Below, piece after piece: positions 13,249 through 20,041 of a stretch of 20,041 bases of DNA (position 1 is its first letter; each line of letters begins with the position of its first letter). The notes under the pieces are model-generated. The model saw only the letters and a program-made list of their open reading frames with translations. It was not told where the DNA came from and ran no database searches. The translations under genes and the position numbers were made by a program. This DNA comes from a virus. The stretch covers positions 1-20,041 of the IMG/VR virus record IMGVR_UViG_3300027969_000509. One strand, written 5' to 3'.

Positions 13249-13853
13249 TCAGTATCCACATGTTTTGCCACAGTGTCAATTTGGCCAGGTTCCATTCTGT
13301 CTAATAATCGTTGTGCCGCATCAGTAGAATATATGATCCATGGACTAATTCTGCCCATGACTATTAAATTCATACCTGTTGCTGGTGCAATTTTATTAAA
13401 GAACTTTTGCCAATCTTCTCCTGTTTGCTCACTCCACTCTTGTATTGCAAGTAAAGTACGTTCCAGTGCTCTTTCCGCAGTTTCCTTTTTTGCGGCTTCT
13501 TGCACATATAGCTGGTACGTTCCTGGTCTCTGCCAATCACTTAATCGAACTCCCATCTTAAAAAGCCACTGTATAAACTTGTCGCTTTCTACCGGTTTGA
13601 GGTCAATAATATAGTTAGCAAATTTCTTAAAGCCAATGTAGTCAGGACTGCGTATAAAGTCCTCGGTGGTTTTGGCCTTCTTTGTATTTGGACTAACAAA
13701 CTTCATAAAGTCAGTCCATACATTAAATGCCATGCGGCTATCCATGTCATCCTTGCACATCCATCTACGCTTTTTCTCACACATATGACTGCTTAAGGTG
13801 CGTTCGCGAGTAAATGCTTTTCCGCAAAATTTACATTGATAATCCATTAACAT
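13161..13853 (-). CDS. Zinc-finger phage protein of unknown function, 230 aa
   Basis: An N-terminal zinc-finger-like motif, Cys7-x2-Cys10-x12-His23-x-Cys25, with Cys33 as a further possible ligand (CKFCGKAFTRERTLSSHMC). The rest is helical and aromatic-rich: AFNVWTDFMKFV, YIGFKKFANYIIDL, KFIQWLFKMGVRLSDW, AIQEWSEQTGEDWQKFFNKI and GRISPWIIYS. I recall similar proteins in marine T4-like phages with this finger and body, without known function. Nucleic-acid binding is plausible from the finger. It follows the gp62-like gene with a TAATG overlap. A second ATG two codons in (13847) is an alternative start. Confidence 0.85.
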   Translation of the reverse strand: MLMDYQCKFCGKAFTRERTLSSHMCEKKRRWMCKDDMDSRMAFNVWTDFMKFVSPNTKKAKTTEDFIRSPDYIGFKKFANYIIDLKPVESDKFIQWLFKMGVRLSDWQRPGTYQLYVQEAAKKETAERALERTLLAIQEWSEQTGEDWQKFFNKIAPATGMNLIVMGRISPWIIYSTDAAQRLLDRMEPGQIDTVAKHVDTEWWTNKLKKNQEEVAWLNTTMALVLDMKA

Positions 13854-14341
13854 TATTTAAACAATTCCTTAAGATCTTTATTACCCGTGTTTTTGGAGAT
13901 TGCAATGTCTTCCAGAACATCGTTGCCATTTATAGTTCTAAATAATTCAATTTCATCATCGCTCATTGCCGGGAACTGTTCTACTAGCCAAATTGCCAGT
14001 TTATCCTTTTTGCTGTTCTTGGGTGGGATAAATTCATGTCGCATTTTAAAACCAAGACCGCACAAGGCTAACACTCGCCAGCGTAGTTCCTCATGTTCGC
14101 TTGTGGTGGCAATGTAGTCAATGTTGCTGTAGTCGTTTACATTAAGGAGATACTGCTCTTGTACTTCCAAATCGCCTTGTACCTGACTTGCCCAACGTTG
14201 TGACATGAACGTACTTAGCGACTTTACATCCTCATCACTAAGGCTGGAGTAGTAATCTCCCTTACGAAGGTCAACCGCAGACATCACCTGTTCAATTGGT
14301 AACTTGTATGCCGCTGACGCTGTTTTCTTTTTTGTAGCCAT
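13853..14341 (-). CDS. Possible clamp-loader small subunit (gp62-like), tentative
   Basis: 162 residues. After a Lys/Ala-rich start (MATKKKTASAAYKLPIE) there is a helical core: LSTFMSQRWASQVQGDLEVQ, YLLNVNDYSN, ELRWRVLALCGLGFKMRHEF and KLAIWLVEQFPAMSDDEIEL. It ends in DLKELFK. The order of an (F/S)R-type helix, an N-rich turn, a helix with conserved Leu/Arg, and a following basic/tryptophan segment is reminiscent of T4 gp62, which pairs with gp44 to load the gp45 clamp. The similarity is weak and from memory. gp44 and gp45 are not adjacent, unlike T4. Treat it as a replication-linked unknown. It starts 9 nt after the preceding stop, with no clear ribosome site. Confidence 0.55.
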   Translation of the reverse strand: MATKKKTASAAYKLPIEQVMSAVDLRKGDYYSSLSDEDVKSLSTFMSQRWASQVQGDLEVQEQYLLNVNDYSNIDYIATTSEHEELRWRVLALCGLGFKMRHEFIPPKNSKKDKLAIWLVEQFPAMSDDEIELFRTINGNDVLEDIAISKNTGNKDLKELFK

Positions 14342-14350
14342 GCTACTATT

Positions 14351-14857
14351 TTAAAACCAAATCTTGTTTAAGTCAAGTACTTCTGGAATTTTATTAGTCT
14401 CTTTGATAAAGAAAGCACACATTGGACTTTTGCTTTTCTCTAATGGCACTGCTAACACATGACCAAACTTTAACTTGGGCACATACCATTTGACTTCTTG
14501 GTAGATGTTGATCACTTCAACCTTTTGCCACTCTGGTTTGTATCCGTTGATGGGATTAAACACAAACGCACTGAAGCCGCGGTCGTTCAAACTCATGACA
14601 TTGATGACTTCTGGTTCACCATGGTCAGCTTCACCAATGATCAAGGACCAATCCAAGGGAACCTTTAGTTCGTGCTTGCCTATTCTTAGTACTGCCGCTG
14701 GGCAACTAAAGCTTTCCAAGAACACCAAGGGAACAAACATGTAATCAACTTCAGATGTGTTTGAATAATCTAGTACACCATAACGAAGATCCTCGTCAAT
14801 TTCCTCTGGTAGTCTATCCAAGTCGTATGTGGTGTTGTCAACTGTTAAAATGTTCAT
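14351..14857 (-). CDS. Hypothetical protein downstream of uvsW, 168 aa
   Basis: Not recognised. It appears to be a soluble beta-rich protein. An acidic N-terminal part (YDLDRLPEEIDEDLRYGVLD) is followed by alternating strands (VDYMFVPLVFLESF, AVLRIGKHELKVPLDWSLII, RGFSAFVFNPING) and a C-terminal KFGHVLAVPLEKSKSPMCAF. There are no membrane segments. The ATG overlaps the uvsW stop in ATGA, so translation is coupled to UvsW and a related role in recombination or replication is plausible but unproven. Confidence 0.85.
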   Translation of the reverse strand: MNILTVDNTTYDLDRLPEEIDEDLRYGVLDYSNTSEVDYMFVPLVFLESFSCPAAVLRIGKHELKVPLDWSLIIGEADHGEPEVINVMSLNDRGFSAFVFNPINGYKPEWQKVEVINIYQEVKWYVPKLKFGHVLAVPLEKSKSPMCAFFIKETNKIPEVLDLNKIWF

Positions 14858-16311
14858 TTATAAATTACCTTTTCTGTTTGATATGGATAGTTTGCGTCTT
14901 CGTAAAACTTCTTGCGCTTGGCCAGGTGCCGTTTAGCAAACTTTGCTGTGCTTGTAACGTCCCATATTTGGACGAAATCTTTATCTTGGGCTTTTCTTAT
15001 GCCACGACCAATACTTTGAATTACTCGCACAAAGCTCTTACCAGGTTCTACTAAAACCAAATTAAAAATACGGGGGATATTAATACCCACAGAGGCAACA
15101 CCATAGGTAGCCACAATAATCTTATTATCAGCTGTTGTAATTTCATCATATTCTTCTTTTCTGTCTTTGGATTTCATTGCTCCACTGACAAACACACTGT
15201 CTGGTAAACGTTCAACCAGCATCTTTCCAGATGCTATGCGATCAACCAGTACAAGAGTGTTTCCAGCTTGACTAATTGTATCAATTGTTTTGGCCAACTC
15301 ATCCATTCGCGTTTCGTTAGACGTTAGATAAGTCAGTTCCTCTTGGTAAGTTTTATATTCTACTTTATCATCAAATTGCAACACCTTGACATGGCATTGT
15401 GAAAGCACACCCATGTCTTGAAGTTCGCTTGCCTGCAATCTGTGCAGTACTGGGCCCAAGCTTGCCAACAAACTAATGTACTCATGTTCTTCTTTGGGAA
15501 CGGTACCTGTTAGTCCCCAACGAATTGGTATATGTGCAAACGGACCTGTTAGCATTGAACGAAGCACATCTGCTTTGGCCATGTGTACCTCATCAACAAT
15601 GACTGCAATAAGATCATCTGTAATTGCTTCCATGCCAACAGCACTTGTACCTTCTTTGTTCTTTTTAATAAGACTGTTGATACTTTGCCATGTTGCAATG
15701 GTATGTGTATGTCCCAGGTCTTTCTCATCACCAAAGTATACACCAACATCTAGTCCCATGTTAACATAATCGGCATGTGTTTGTCTAACTAAGTCTTTGT
15801 TAGGGACAATAACCAATGTGCGTCCATAAGGTTCACAGCACAAGCTCATTGACGCTGTCATTAAAGTCTTGCCGGCACCTGTAGCAATCTCTTGGACTCC
15901 GTGCGGGTTAGCAAGGTAGCGATTAATACACTCCACTTGATAGTCCCTAATTACAATAGGCTGCCCCTCTGCAGGATGTCCTTTAGGCCAAAGTATGTGG
16001 CTAAACGTATCCTCGGTAACTTCTACAAAATTAAAATTATGCTGTTGCCTATTGTCTTCTATCTCAATGTGCCAGCCTTCATCATCTAAGATAGGCAATA
16101 TCCTATCTAATAGATTAATGTATGTAGAACCGGCAGTAGTAAAGAAACCAATCTTACCATCCCACCTTCCTAATCGGAACGCAGGCACATGATAAGCATA
16201 TGGCAACTGATACTTTAGTTTTGATTCACATTTACGACGAGTACTAGGATCCAGGTCATGGAACTTAATGTTTACTTCGTCTTTGATTTCTAGTCTTGTT
16301 ATTCCTGGCAT
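14854..16311 (-). CDS. uvsW: UvsW-type DNA/RNA helicase (superfamily 2)
   Basis: Recombination helicase that, in T4, unwinds R-loops and branched DNA and shifts replication from origins to recombination. With the start at 16311 (485 aa) the order is an N-terminal substrate domain with FRLGRWDGKIGFF, a Q-motif-like IRDYQ, Walker A ATGAGKT (143-149), TLVIVPNKDLVRQT (Ia), DEVH (240-243), GLTGTVP (motif III), TYGVASVGINIP and QSIGRGIRK (V and VI). T4 UvsW (503 aa) begins at the equivalent of the Met at 16311, so I prefer it to the in-frame ATG at 16350, which lacks a ribosome site. GGAG lies 16 nt before 16311, which is also not ideal. Confidence 0.93.
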   Translation of the reverse strand: MPGITRLEIKDEVNIKFHDLDPSTRRKCESKLKYQLPYAYHVPAFRLGRWDGKIGFFTTAGSTYINLLDRILPILDDEGWHIEIEDNRQQHNFNFVEVTEDTFSHILWPKGHPAEGQPIVIRDYQVECINRYLANPHGVQEIATGAGKTLMTASMSLCCEPYGRTLVIVPNKDLVRQTHADYVNMGLDVGVYFGDEKDLGHTHTIATWQSINSLIKKNKEGTSAVGMEAITDDLIAVIVDEVHMAKADVLRSMLTGPFAHIPIRWGLTGTVPKEEHEYISLLASLGPVLHRLQASELQDMGVLSQCHVKVLQFDDKVEYKTYQEELTYLTSNETRMDELAKTIDTISQAGNTLVLVDRIASGKMLVERLPDSVFVSGAMKSKDRKEEYDEITTADNKIIVATYGVASVGINIPRIFNLVLVEPGKSFVRVIQSIGRGIRKAQDKDFVQIWDVTSTAKFAKRHLAKRKKFYEDANYPYQTEKVIYK

Positions 16312-16422
16312 AGTATATAATAACACACTCCGCAGGCAATGTATAGTCATATTATGCCAAAGCGGTAAAACTGATAGTGGGGGTTACGTATACTTATCTA
16401 AAAACCACCAGTTTTTTTGACT

Positions 16423-16444
16423 GGCCTAAAAATATATTTTGGCC
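16423..16444. repeat. AT-rich palindrome flanked by GGCC
   Basis: GGCC, then TA and AAAATATATTTT (12-nt perfect palindrome), then GGCC. It lies just beyond the terminator of the AAA+ gene and upstream of uvsW. It could be a second weak hairpin or a protein-binding site; nothing decides between these. Confidence 0.4.
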
Positions 16445-16472
16445 AAAAAGAAAGGGCTCCGAAGAACCCTTT
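16445..16472 (-). terminator. Intrinsic terminator of the AAA+ gene with UUCG tetraloop
   Basis: Minus-strand stem AAAGGGTTC / GAGCCCTTT (9 bp, one G-T wobble) closed by the tetraloop TTCG, then CTTTTT. C(UUCG)G loops are typical of T4-type phage terminators. It stands 44 nt after the stop at 16516. Confidence 0.88.
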
Positions 16473-16515
16473 CCCACCGACCACATTCCACGCAAATAGT
16501 CAGCTGTCGGTAACT

Positions 16516-17577
16516 TTATGCACGTTTCATAACAGTGGTCTCTGCAAGACGCTTCCACTTGTCGTTGCCAGGACCGCACATCTTTTTCAAGTCTGCAATC
16601 TTAATAACTGTACGCAGGCTCAGTTCACGCAATTTGTCTTTGTTAGTGTCAACATACTCATACAATTCTTGCTTGGCACCTTCTTCAAACTCGTAGTGAT
16701 CCAACATACCATCCAACATAATCTGTTTGATACGCAACATCTTGTCACGTGCCGTGTCAAGTGTCAAGTCCAGGTAGTGGCAACGGCTTTCCAAAGCACC
16801 TAGGTGATCTTTAAGCTTTGCAGAACGCACGTTCTCAAACTTAATGTTGGTGATAAAGATAGCAGAGCCCTTGAACTCGAAGCGATCTGGAACGCCTTCT
16901 GAACGCAACATACGGCTGTCGGTGTTCCAGCAAATTGTACGTTTCTTAGAACTGTCCAAAGCCGCTTTCAAGATGTTAAGTGACAGCTCGTCCATCAACA
17001 CGCTGTCACAGTCGTCAAACACCAGGACATTGCCTTCACCACTGTAGTTGTAAAGCTTGCAATACAAACCAATGGCACTCATTGCACCTTTAACAACTTC
17101 ATAACGTGGGCGACGTCCACCAATCTTGTCAAACATGGCGCTCTTGTCAAGTACCTTTTCAACACCAAAGCTCTTACCTACGCCTGGAGGGCCTACAACA
17201 ATCATAGCACGGACGGTACCGTCTACAGCACCTTCTGTCATCTCTTCCAAGATGTCAAAACGTTCACGGATGCGCTCAATTGCTTGTTCATCTGTCTCTA
17301 ATTGCATTGCTTTTTCCTTGCGCTTAGGGGTTTCATAATTGGCTTCAATGCTGGTGGTAGTGGCGCAATCTGCGGCACTAGCCGGAATCACGTCTTGCAT
17401 AGAAGAAACTTTAATACGAACAACTTCTGGCATTCCTGGGAAGGCTCCGTTGTTTTTAACAGTAACATAGCCGGCGCCGTCGGTACCTTCTTTGAAATCT
17501 GCTACTAGTTGAAATGTTTGGCCTGTAACATTGAAGTTACGATATTTGCCATCGTTAATAGTAATGTAAGCTGACAT
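16516..17577 (-). CDS. AAA+ ATPase with N-terminal beta domain, phage-specific
   Basis: 353 residues. An N-terminal beta-rich segment (about 1-65) precedes a linker and an AAA+ module. Walker A is GPPGVGKS (129-136), Walker B VLVFDDCD (184-191), a sensor-1 type strand is AIFITN (239-244), and an Arg-rich segment runs GVPDRFEF. A helical lid follows (LKDHLGALESRC, then the C-terminal REIL-like helices and DKWKRLAETT). It is not a good match to gp44, because of the extra N-terminal domain and lack of a clamp-loader box. I cannot name it. It is a monocistronic unit: two sigma70 promoters upstream, AAGGAAA 7 nt before the ATG, and a strong terminator after it, so it is likely made early and in quantity. 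Confidence 0.9.
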   Translation of the reverse strand: MSAYITINDGKYRNFNVTGQTFQLVADFKEGTDGAGYVTVKNNGAFPGMPEVVRIKVSSMQDVIPASAADCATTTSIEANYETPKRKEKAMQLETDEQAIERIRERFDILEEMTEGAVDGTVRAMIVVGPPGVGKSFGVEKVLDKSAMFDKIGGRRPRYEVVKGAMSAIGLYCKLYNYSGEGNVLVFDDCDSVLMDELSLNILKAALDSSKKRTICWNTDSRMLRSEGVPDRFEFKGSAIFITNIKFENVRSAKLKDHLGALESRCHYLDLTLDTARDKMLRIKQIMLDGMLDHYEFEEGAKQELYEYVDTNKDKLRELSLRTVIKIADLKKMCGPGNDKWKRLAETTVMKRA

Positions 17578-17616
17578 TTTGATTTCCTTTGCGTGGAATG
17601 ATTAAACAATAACTCT

Positions 17617-17645
17617 ATTATATGCGCTTTTGGAACAATTAGCAA
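17617..17645 (-). promoter_or_regulatory. Sigma70-type promoter P1 of the AAA+ gene
   Basis: Minus-strand TTGCTA (17645-17640), 17 nt, perfect TATAAT (17622-17617). It leaves a leader of roughly 30 nt that contains AAGGAAA. Confidence 0.75.
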
Positions 17646-17660
17646 CCTCTTTTTTTGTTA

Positions 17661-17678
17661 TGTTGCTTTTACGCAACA
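17661..17678. repeat. Hairpin between the two AAA+ promoters
   Basis: TGTTGC / GCAACA arms (6 bp) with a 6-nt loop, next to an A/T run. It would be in the leader of transcripts from the upstream promoter. There is no U-run on the minus-strand 3' side, so it is not a leftward terminator. Confidence 0.45.
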
Positions 17679-17715
17679 CAGATTGCTTTAAACTCTTTTT
17701 GCTGTCCATGTATTG

Positions 17716-17744
17716 ATTATAAGCGATCTTGAGCCAAAGGTCAA
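17716..17744 (-). promoter_or_regulatory. Sigma70-type promoter P2 of the AAA+ gene
   Basis: Minus-strand TTGACC (17744-17739), 17 nt, perfect TATAAT (17721-17716). It lies 99 nt upstream of P1, directly after the uvsY terminator. Confidence 0.8.
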
Positions 17745-17780
17745 GTGATTTTTACCAGTTTTTTGTTGTATTTTAGCCAC

Positions 17781-17805
17781 AAGAAAAGTAGTACTAAGTA
17801 CTACT
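17781..17805 (-). terminator. Intrinsic terminator after uvsY
   Basis: Minus-strand perfect 8-bp stem AGTAGTAC / GTACTACT with a TTA loop, then TTTCTT. It starts 28 nt after the uvsY stop and ends the uvsX-uvsY side before the two AAA+ promoters. Confidence 0.75.
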
Positions 17806-17832
17806 CTAAAGATTGTCTATTTTTTAAGCAGA

Positions 17833-18294
17833 TTAGCGAAGCTCTGCGTCTTCCATGCCTGCCACACGTAGCTTGACAACATTGGTAATCTGCCATTGCT
17901 TGTTGTCCAGTGCTTTGGTAAGGCCAATAAATTTATTCCTTACCAGTGCAAACTCATTTACAATACTGTCCATGTCTGCTACTTCTGGTTCACCGTCAAC
18001 ATACTTCTCTGCATCACGACTTGTCAATGCTCTGTTGTAGTGTTCTGTAAATTGACGGAACTTTGCACTACGAAGTTTACGCAATTCAATATTGAGTTGT
18101 TCAAGTATGGCTTCAACTTCCTGTAACTGGTTAAAGCGATACTCTACTATGCCTGGCATTTCCCTTGCGGCTTTTTCTAAGCTTCCGGTGATATGTAATT
18201 CGTAACGACCTTGTTGAAGTTCATTTTCAAAAAAAGCAATACAATCAGGAAGCGCACCGATATTTGCTGTAACCTTCCTGTACCATTGGCTCAT
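17833..18294 (-). CDS. uvsY: UvsY-like recombination mediator
   Basis: 153 residues (T4 UvsY is 137). UvsY loads UvsX on gp32-covered single-stranded DNA. The pattern fits T4 UvsY: an N-terminal helix with the Leu/Glu/Ala patch SLEKAAREMPGIVEYRFNQL, a long helix EAILEQLNIELRKLRSAKF (UvsY: EMLRIEAQKKVAL...), a central YNRALTSRDAEKYVDGE, and a C-terminal ALDNKQWQITNVVKLRVAGM that corresponds to the UvsY oligomerisation helix ending in DMRAFEAG. Sequence identity is modest but the order, length and neighbours (UvsX, UvsW) agree. It is coupled to the 76-aa gene by TAATG. Confidence 0.8.
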   Translation of the reverse strand: MSQWYRKVTANIGALPDCIAFFENELQQGRYELHITGSLEKAAREMPGIVEYRFNQLQEVEAILEQLNIELRKLRSAKFRQFTEHYNRALTSRDAEKYVDGEPEVADMDSIVNEFALVRNKFIGLTKALDNKQWQITNVVKLRVAGMEDAELR

Positions 18295-18524
18295 TAGAAA
18301 TCCTCTTCTGTGTCGTCTTCTGTTTCTTCATCGCCTAGCAATTCAGCAAAGGCACTATGTAATGCACTGTCAGCCTCTCCGGCATCTTCTCTGGATTGTT
18401 CTAAGTCAACAAAGTCTTCTGCGGCTCTAAGGAAGCTAAGTGCCGCATCGTTTCTTTCTTTCTTATCAATGTAGGGTTTGATTGCAAGCCACATTTGAGC
18501 TAGCATTTCTCCTGAATCAATCAT
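18294..18524 (-). CDS. Small acidic hypothetical protein, 76 aa
   Basis: Not recognised. It is helical at the N-terminus (EMLAQMWLAIKPYIDKKERN) and becomes very acidic (SREDAGEADSALHSAFAELL, then GDEETEDDTEEDF). The tail of Asp/Glu could mimic DNA or bind a basic partner. GGAG lies about 12 nt before the ATG, a long spacing. It directly precedes and is coupled with uvsY, in the position of the small uvsY.-1/.-2 genes of T4, but with no clear similarity that I can see. Confidence 0.78.
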   Translation of the reverse strand: MIDSGEMLAQMWLAIKPYIDKKERNDAALSFLRAAEDFVDLEQSREDAGEADSALHSAFAELLGDEETEDDTEEDF

Positions 18525-18581
18525 TATAATTTTATCTCCAATTTTGTATCAAATTGATAACTGCGATACTTAGTCAATACA

Positions 18582-19037
18582 TTACTTTTGTTTAGCCATT
18601 CTTGCCAGGTAATCAGTGTTATGGATCCACTTGTTTCTAACCAAGAATCCCCATTCTCTTTTTTGCGGACCTGGTATAAACAATGTCCATGCTGTCACTT
18701 CAGGATTTAAATCAATTCTATGATAACTGGTTGCTTTGCAAATACGAAAATGCCCAGGGCCTCTCCACTTGCAAATTTCTGTCATTTTTTTATTGTCTTT
18801 ATCATAGTAAGGAACCCACTCGTAGTAGCCGCCTTTTAGAATTAGTGTAAAGTATGGCCATGGATGGTCATGTAGGTGGTCTGGATCGCTTTTAAGAAAC
18901 TTATGCACAAAGATATTAAACGGGAACCATGTACGATCTTTAAGAAACACATAGTAGCGTTCAAGATATGGTTCATCGCTTTGCCTATACATAATGACTC
19001 TATGGCGTCCTAGGCGTTGCATAAGTTTTTTAATCAT
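18582..19037 (-). CDS. Cupin-fold phage protein
   Basis: 151 residues. Cupin motif 1 is visible as HLHDHPWPYFTLILKGGYYE (His-x-His then Glu), and motif 2 as YHRIDLNPEVTAWTLFIPGP (His and Asn). This gives three histidines and a glutamate able to bind one metal ion. Other parts are basic at the N-terminus (KKLMQRLGRHRV) with conserved WFPFNIFVHKFLKSD. Similar short cupins occur in phages without known reaction. It could be a metal-dependent dioxygenase or epimerase, or only a binding fold. The ATG stands 5 nt after a TATAAT box with no ribosome site. Confidence 0.82.
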   Translation of the reverse strand: MIKKLMQRLGRHRVIMYRQSDEPYLERYYVFLKDRTWFPFNIFVHKFLKSDPDHLHDHPWPYFTLILKGGYYEWVPYYDKDNKKMTEICKWRGPGHFRICKATSYHRIDLNPEVTAWTLFIPGPQKREWGFLVRNKWIHNTDYLARMAKQK

Positions 19038-19042
19038 AATAT

Positions 19043-19071
19043 ATTATAGCAGAAGTTACCGTTAAGGCCAA
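19043..19071 (-). promoter_or_regulatory. Weak candidate sigma70 promoter before the cupin gene
   Basis: Minus-strand TTGGCC (19071-19066), 17 nt, TATAAT (19048-19043), ending 5 nt before the ATG. The -35 is a poor match and overlaps the end of the upstream gene. Confidence 0.35.
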
Positions 19072-19466
19072 TGGGGAGTTTCGCCAAGTAAGACGCGAAT
19101 GGATTGAAACTCTTTCCATGCGGTTCTATACATTTCATTTTCTTTGAGCATTTCATGGTGTCGATTCCAATTTTCAGCAAAGTAATGTCCAACACTGCCA
19201 GTGCTGTTTAGCCCTTGACGGTTTAGGCGATCTGCATGTTCCATTGCATTGATAATCATTATCTCAGATCGACGAAGACGCTCAACTGTTCTTTCATCTA
19301 TTTCAACTTGATATATCTGCTCAATCTCAGGTGCCCAGTTGATATGATCTTCTTGTTTTTCTTCTATCCATTGATAATATGAAGGTAGCTTGGCGCGGCG
19401 CAAGGTGTATTGACCTGTGATCTTTACACCTTGCTTCCTTAACCATTCTTCATGGTCTGTTGACAT
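19062..19466 (-). CDS. Hypothetical protein downstream of uvsX, 134 aa
   Basis: Not recognised. It is largely helical and highly charged (EEWLRKQGVKITGQYTLRRA, EEKQEDHINWAPEIEQIYQ, ERTVERLRRSEIMIINAMEH, FAENWNRHHEMLKENEMYRT). There are no membrane segments and no catalytic motif. It starts one nt after the uvsX stop with GAGG 5 nt before the ATG, so it is cotranscribed with uvsX and may be an accessory in recombination, which is inference only. Confidence 0.85.
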   Translation of the reverse strand: MSTDHEEWLRKQGVKITGQYTLRRAKLPSYYQWIEEKQEDHINWAPEIEQIYQVEIDERTVERLRRSEIMIINAMEHADRLNRQGLNSTGSVGHYFAENWNRHHEMLKENEMYRTAWKEFQSIRVLLGETPHWP

Positions 19467-20041
19467 TTATTCCTCGACTAGTTCAGGGGCTTCTTGTGGA
19501 GTAGCCTTGTCAAACATGTGCGGATTAGCAGTAATATTTGCCATCACTGTGTCTAAGCATCCATCGTCATTGCGTTCCCATCCCTTGCGGAACTTCTTGA
19601 TGATTTCGCCTTCTGGTGTTGTGTAAACAAGACTATTGCCTTCTTTCTTCAACATGCCTTTGCCTTCAATCAAGTCAGTTAGGCCACTGTAAGGATTCAT
19701 ACCTGTTTCGTATGGAATCTTAACTTGCACACTTTCAAAAGGTTTGGCATAACGTGTTTTCATAATCTTACATGCGGCACGAATACCTTGGACTGTGGTT
19801 GTTTTGCCACCATCCTCATCTTCTTTTAGCTTTAGTTTACGCATAGCAACAACAATAGAGCTAGCGTAGATAAAGCCTTGACCACCTGAGATCTTGTCAT
19901 CTGGATCAAACATGTCTTGTGATGCGTATGTGTGGTTGGTACATACCAAGCCCAAGTTCAAGTCGCCAAACATGTTGACACAGTTACGAACAAGTGCGGT
20001 TAATGCTTTGGGCTTACGACCCATGTCACCTTTCATGTCAC
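19467..20041 (-). CDS. uvsX: UvsX recombinase (RecA-like), C-terminal part, cut by window edge
   Basis: About 191 residues of the C-terminal half are visible; the frame is open at the right edge. UvsX forms filaments on single-stranded DNA and catalyses strand exchange. Features are the Walker B-like strand LGLVCTNHTYASQ, a loop-2 segment KISGGQGFIYASSIVVAM, the strand KLKLKEDEDG, then IRAACKIMKTRYAKPFESVQ and the typical ETGMNPYSGLTDLIE before the acidic C-terminus. An acidic tail (QEAPELVEE) fits UvsX proteins. The Walker A region lies outside the window. It is followed directly by the 134-aa gene. Confidence 0.92.
   Translation of the reverse strand, partial: DMKGDMGRKPKALTALVRNCVNMFGDLNLGLVCTNHTYASQDMFDPDDKISGGQGFIYASSIVVAMRKLKLKEDEDGGKTTTVQGIRAACKIMKTRYAKPFESVQVKIPYETGMNPYSGLTDLIEGKGMLKKEGNSLVYTTPEGEIIKKFRKGWERNDDGCLDTVMANITANPHMFDKATPQEAPELVEE

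Noticed and set aside
16312-16350. Start of UvsW at 16350
   Set aside because: No ribosome site, and the extra 13 residues have no counterpart in T4 UvsW; kept as an alternative only.
1-20041. CRISPR array, insertion sequence, integrase or attachment site
   Set aside because: No regularly spaced repeats, transposase or integrase motifs or terminal repeats were seen; the window is a continuous lytic-type phage gene block.

Overview
The window is a piece of a T4-like (Tevenvirinae-related) myovirus genome, most like the T4-type phages of marine bacteria. The evidence is a co-located set of T4-type replication and recombination genes: UvsX, UvsY, UvsW, gp41 helicase and gp61 primase. They sit with a phage class I ribonucleotide reductase and many small, tightly packed, mostly hypothetical genes. 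No integrase, tRNA, IS element or CRISPR array was seen. GC is roughly 40% by eye. The host cannot be named from this sequence.

Almost everything is read leftward (minus strand). From the right edge the order is uvsX (cut by the window end), a 134-aa unknown, a cupin-like protein, a 76-aa acidic protein and uvsY, closed by a hairpin-plus-U terminator. Next comes an AAA+ ATPase behind two good sigma70-type promoters, ending in a terminator with a UUCG tetraloop. Then follow the UvsW helicase, a 168-aa unknown, a possible gp62-like clamp-loader subunit, a zinc-finger protein, a short coiled-coil protein, and a 195-aa protein that looks like a strongly reduced bacterial DNA polymerase III alpha palm. 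A second replication block holds gp61 primase, a 65-aa protein and gp41 helicase (11237 to 8580).

Between and after these blocks lie genes that look late. Five perfect copies of an octamer, GCTAAATA, and one single-mismatch copy stand just upstream of start codons. They define late transcription units: a beta-rich virion-type protein (12046 to 11249), two isolated plus-strand genes (12093-12467 and 8151-8579), a five-gene unit (8108 to 4346) that includes a KxDG-type nucleotidyltransferase-like protein, a coiled-coil/membrane protein with a very basic small protein, and a three-gene unit (3642 to 2341). The last ends in a terminator, immediately followed by a near-consensus sigma70 promoter for an early/middle unit: PD-(D/E)XK nuclease, an unknown, and nrdA (cut by the left edge).

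The genes fit one programme. NrdA supplies dNTPs, gp61/gp41 form the primosome, and UvsX/UvsY/UvsW with the nuclease drive recombination-dependent replication. The late units probably encode virion or morphogenesis proteins. The most striking items are the miniature Pol III alpha-like protein, the late-promoter motif with a divergent palindromic copy, several promoters so close to the ATG that the mRNAs may be leaderless, and the ligase-like protein inside a late unit.
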